The position numbers were made by a program, and so were the translations under genes. The notes under the pieces are model-generated. The model was given only the letters and a program-made list of their open reading frames with translations, had not been told where the DNA came from and did not search any database. From NCBI GenBank assembly GCA_900539325.1, contig UQCC01000006.1, forward strand, positions 74,267 to 138,266: DNA of 64,000 bases, in the 5' to 3' direction. The stretch comes from an uncultured Eubacterium sp. Its GTDB lineage: Bacteria; Bacillota; Clostridia; Oscillospirales; Acutalibacteraceae. Below are positions 61,543-64,000 of this stretch, piece by piece (the stretch's first letter is position 1; each line of letters starts with the position of its first letter).

Positions 61543-61998
61543 TTATTTAAATATATCAATCCATTTATCGTGGTCTTTCCGTTGTATGTATTCCTGAATA
61601 TTATCTTCGCAAAACACATCAATTATTTTATCAAAACTTTCGGCAAGATTCAAAGTTTTTAGTGTTTCAAGTTTTGTCCAAAACACCTTTCCTTCGTTGG
61701 ATGATTTTAAGGTTCCGGAATATTCGTTGGTTTTAAAGAGTAAAACCACATAGCGTTTGTTTCTTTTTACTTCCCACCACTTAATGCCGCATAATTTAGG
61801 ATTTTTAATGATGAGTCCCGTTTCTTCTTTAACTTCTCTAATGACAGAATCAACAAAAGATTCTTGTTTTTCAATATGACCGCCGGGGAAAGTGATACCG
61901 CCCCAAGATTGGTTGATTTTATCTTGAACCACAACATTGCCGTTGTTGTCATAAATCATACACATATTGGTTAATTCGATTTTTTCGTATTTGCTCAT
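61543..61998 (-). CDS. NUDIX hydrolase (MutT-like)
   Basis: 151 residues with a perfect Nudix box GGHIEKQESFVDSVIREVKEETGL (positions ~41-64; Gly/Glu/Arg-Glu/Glu-Glu ligands in place). Removes nucleoside diphosphate-type leaving groups, such as 8-oxo-dGTP. The surrounding residues (WGGITFPG, WWEVKRNKRYVVLLF) fit the MutT/NUDT-like subgroup, substrate undetermined. Monocistronic. Confidence 0.9.
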   Translation of the reverse strand: MSKYEKIELTNMCMIYDNNGNVVVQDKINQSWGGITFPGGHIEKQESFVDSVIREVKEETGLIIKNPKLCGIKWWEVKRNKRYVVLLFKTNEYSGTLKSSNEGKVFWTKLETLKTLNLAESFDKIIDVFCEDNIQEYIQRKDHDKWIDIFK

Positions 61999-62120
61999 AA
62001 TAATACCTTAAAATATTAAATTATTGTTTTTTAAATTATATCATAAGCGTCAAAATATGTCTATATGTTGTGATTTTATTTTAATTAATAAATGCTTTTG
62101 GGTTTGAATTAATTGATATA

Positions 62121-62159
62121 AATAAAAAAGAGTATTCATAAAATTCTTTATGAATACTC
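62121..62159 (-). terminator. Terminator of the disrupted tRNA gene
   Basis: Thirteen-base perfect stem GAGTATTCATAAA / TTTATGAATACTC with T6 on the minus strand, four bases after the tRNA 3'-end remnant. Confidence 0.8.
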
Positions 62160-62163
62160 GATA

Positions 62164-62176
62164 TGGTCGAGGTGAC
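62164..62176 (-). repeat. tRNA 3'-end remnant, probable attachment site
   Basis: Minus strand GTCACCTCGACCA reads as the end of a tRNA (T-stem end, acceptor CACCTCG, discriminator A, CCA). No tRNA body is attached; the sequence diverges at 62177. This is the classical left att remnant of an integrated element. Confidence 0.7.
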
Positions 62177-62355
62177 CTTTACTTAAAATTTAGCATCACT
62201 CAAAATTCCTTGATTTTAAAGGTCTTTTTCGATATTTTAGTTTTTACAGTTTTATAGTCTACCCCTTAAAACACCCCATTATTGATTATGAGGTTATATC
62301 AAGTGGTTTTAAACTAAAAACATTATAACATATAATGAATAATACTGCAATCAAT
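62177..62355. other. Gene-free interval inside the element left end
   Basis: AT-rich with no open frame; probably holds the recombinase arm sites. No clear repeats were found by eye. Confidence 0.5.
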
Positions 62356-63531
62356 TTAGTTTGCATTTTCTACTTTATTGATATAATCTCCTAACTTTGA
62401 AATGGAATCATTGTGCATACTATTAAACACATCGGCGTATGTATCAAGAGTAATATGAATATCTGTGTGACCCAACCATGTTTTTAACACTACAGCCGGT
62501 ACATTAGCTTCAATACATCTTGTGGCAAATGTGTGCCTTAATGCGTGTTGCCCTCTATAATCTATACAGCATTTTTCACAAACTCTTTGAAAAAAGCAAT
62601 TAACTTGTGATGTTGTAATAATTTTATCATTCTTGTCATCATAAAATAATAAACCGTATTGATTTTCTGAATATTGTTCTAAAGCAGCAACAAGAACTGT
62701 TCTTAAACTATCCATTATAGGTATATCTCTAATACCTGCATATGTTTTAGTTCCGTTTTTTATAAATGATTTATCATTTACATTTCTTGATACAGTTGAA
62801 CGAACTTTAATTATATTATTTTTAAGGTCTATATTTTCAGGCTTTAGCGCATTTATTTCACCCATTCTCATACCACTGTATAAAGATATAAGAAGTTGAA
62901 GTTTGTATTCATTTCTGTTTTGTGGTGCTTTATAATTTTCTAAATATTCTACAAATCTTTTTTGTTCTTCTTTAGTCAAGGCAAATACTTTTTTATTTGT
63001 TTTACTTGATTTAGGACATTTCATATCACTTGATGCCATAATGTTTTTTGTAATTATTCCTTTGTCATATGCTATTCTGAATGCAATACGAATTTGACGA
63101 TATATTTTTACAATGGTACTGTTTGAATAGTGAGTTAAAGTGCGTAAAAACAGGTCAATGTGACTTTCGGTTAATTGTGCTATCGGCGTTTTACCGATAG
63201 CACTTTTTTCTATAATAGCTATTGTATATAAATTTCTTGAATATCCTTGTTCGTGTGTGTAATTCTTTTCAAAGTCGGATTTTGCTTTATCTTTTGCAAT
63301 ATCCGGTATTGTTGTATCAATATCAACACCCGATTTTTTCTTTTCTAATCTATAAAGAAAGGTTTTGGCTTTTTCCTTACATAGTATATCACTCTGCCCA
63401 TAAAATGATTTATGCTTTGTTTCACCATATTCATCGACATATACAATCCTATATTCAAATGTACCGTTTGGGCGTTGTCTAAAAGTACCCTCACCCCTTT
63501 CATTTCTGAATCGTTTTTTAGGTTTTGCCAT
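62356..63531 (-). CDS. Tyrosine site-specific recombinase (integrase)
   Basis: 391 residues. N-terminal DNA-arm domain (RGEGTFRQRPNGTFEYRIVY), SAM-like core-binding domain and catalytic domain with Arg in YSGMRMGEINAL, HALRHTFATR, LGHTDIHITLDTY (catalytic Arg, His, Arg, His, Tyr). Catalyses integration at a tRNA gene, whose 3' end remnant is 180 bases downstream. Start ATG 63531 with GGAG seven bases upstream. Confidence 0.94.
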   Translation of the reverse strand: MAKPKKRFRNERGEGTFRQRPNGTFEYRIVYVDEYGETKHKSFYGQSDILCKEKAKTFLYRLEKKKSGVDIDTTIPDIAKDKAKSDFEKNYTHEQGYSRNLYTIAIIEKSAIGKTPIAQLTESHIDLFLRTLTHYSNSTIVKIYRQIRIAFRIAYDKGIITKNIMASSDMKCPKSSKTNKKVFALTKEEQKRFVEYLENYKAPQNRNEYKLQLLISLYSGMRMGEINALKPENIDLKNNIIKVRSTVSRNVNDKSFIKNGTKTYAGIRDIPIMDSLRTVLVAALEQYSENQYGLLFYDDKNDKIITTSQVNCFFQRVCEKCCIDYRGQHALRHTFATRCIEANVPAVVLKTWLGHTDIHITLDTYADVFNSMHNDSISKLGDYINKVENAN

Positions 63532-63542
63532 AAATCTTCTCC

Positions 63543-63770
63543 TTATTTCCAATATCCGTCATTTCGTTTTAAATGCTTTTTTGAAAAGTAGTCAATCAAT
63601 GCGTGTGCCTCAACAACTTTTATTCTTCCAAAATTAGATGACGGAAATTTTGGATCATTAAATAATTTTTGTACTGTGTTCTCGCTCCAACCGAGCATAT
63701 TTTTTAGGTCTGAAATTGTATAGAATTTAACTTCACTTGATATATAAATTTGTTTTTGTCTTTCATCCAT
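63543..63770 (-). CDS. Excisionase-like small HTH protein
   Basis: 75 residues with a MerR/AlpA-like helix-turn-helix (YTISDLKNMLGWSENTVQKL, FPSSNFGRIKVVEAHALIDY). Lies 11 bases before the integrase on the same strand, the usual Xis position, with AAAGGAGG as the ribosome binding site. Likely controls integrase direction or binds near attP. Confidence 0.8.
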   Translation of the reverse strand: MDERQKQIYISSEVKFYTISDLKNMLGWSENTVQKLFNDPKFPSSNFGRIKVVEAHALIDYFSKKHLKRNDGYWK

Positions 63771-63823
63771 ACTGCTTTTAATTGCCTCCTTTGACTGAAG
63801 TTTATATTAGATTCAATTATTTG

Positions 63824-63870
63824 TTAATTATGCGATTTTTCATATTGCATAATTGACATTAATTATGCAA
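63824..63870. promoter_or_regulatory. Repeated AATTATGC boxes with perfect inverted repeat
   Basis: TTAATTATGC at 63824, then a perfect inverted repeat TTGCATAATT-GACATT-AATTATGCAA (63845-63870). Candidate operator for the excisionase/integrase promoter, reading toward the integrase. Confidence 0.6.
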
Positions 63871-63905
63871 TCCAACACTTATTAAAAGTGCTTCATTGCC
63901 TATGT

Positions 63906-63942
63906 AAAAAGCCAACCACAGAATTAACTATGGTTGGCTTTT
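63906..63942. terminator. Hairpin terminator near window end
   Basis: Stem AAAAAGCCAACCA / TGGTTGGCTTTT with a loop of about 12 bases; may terminate a gene outside the window. Confidence 0.75.
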
Positions 63943-64000
63943 ATAAGAAGATAATATAATTTGTCCCCGACACCCCAATTATCAAAAGGAAATCATCAAA

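Larger units (their letters stand above)
62164..64000. mobile_element. Left end of an integrated genetic element (continues past window)
   Basis: Boundary at the tRNA 3'-end remnant, followed by a gene-free stretch (62177-62355), a tyrosine integrase and an excisionase-like gene. Cargo beyond 64000 unknown. Confidence 0.7.

Noticed and set aside
63771..64000. Replication origin of the element
   Set aside because: The repeats here are too few and short for iterons, and no replication protein is visible.

Overview
The window looks like one contiguous piece of a low-GC Clostridia chromosome, probably a gut Oscillospiraceae/Ruminococcaceae-type anaerobe. The reasons are: Gram-positive gene orders (hrcA-grpE-dnaK-dnaJ with a CIRCE operator, rplU-prp-rpmA with a Prp-cleaved L27 extension, obg-mrnC, rpmG-secE-nusG-rplK-rplA then rplJ-rplL), a glycyl-radical pyruvate formate-lyase, a type III pantothenate kinase, the Firmicutes-type GalT, strong AGGAGG ribosome binding sites and many TTG/GTG starts. 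The species assignment is inference.

Layout. (1) 1-9540: a phage-derived late operon, all on +, from a 5'-truncated terminase through portal, protease, capsid and connectors, then LysM, hub, spike, wedge, baseplate J, tail I and fibre, closed by a strong terminator. The reading frames are intact, but between the last connector and the LysM protein there is only a 34-codon ORF: no tail sheath, tube or tape measure gene is present. (2) 9.6-16.3 kb: a membrane M28 peptidase; a minus-strand galT / PHP phosphatase / GH27 alpha-galactosidase operon (galactose release plus Leloir entry); a LOG-family protein, a cytidylate-kinase-like protein and a small membrane protein. (3) 16.4-22.4 kb: a DUF134 regulator, pflB, a ProX-like deacylase and pflA, then a convergent GH13 glucosidase. 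(4) 22.6-27.4 kb: the heat-shock operon. (5) 27.4-29.3 kb: an orphan gene and a phage-type lysis cassette (two small holin-like proteins and a CHAP endolysin), 18.6 kb away from the structural module. (6) 29.3-31.9 kb, minus strand: coaX, metY, a stand-alone FakA C-terminal-like domain and a PqqD-like protein.

(7) 32-35.3 kb: tRNA-Val(TAC), the L21-Prp-L27 operon, tRNA-Arg(CCT), obg and mrnC. (8) 35.5-44.1 kb: a two-component system, rpsO and pnp with structured leaders, a large unknown membrane protein, an intergenic palindromic-repeat patch, and an HTH protein with a membrane anchor. (9) 44.1-48.3 kb, minus strand: glycyl-tRNA synthetase and two FAD oxidoreductases. (10) 48.4-52.2 kb: the secE-nusG-ribosomal stalk cluster with leaders. 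(11) 52.3-58.4 kb, minus strand: a second two-component system, a MATE transporter, and an SPFH/NfeD pair. (12) 58.7-61.5 kb: a very AT-rich patch with a broken Rhs fragment among small orphan genes. (13) From 61.5 kb: a NUDIX hydrolase, then the left end of an integrated element (tRNA 3'-end remnant, integrase, excisionase-like protein) that runs past the window end.

The best candidate for something new is the sheath-, tube- and tape-measure-less head-plus-baseplate operon, possibly served by the unlinked lysis cassette. Whether it is a decayed prophage or a domesticated particle cannot be settled from sequence alone.
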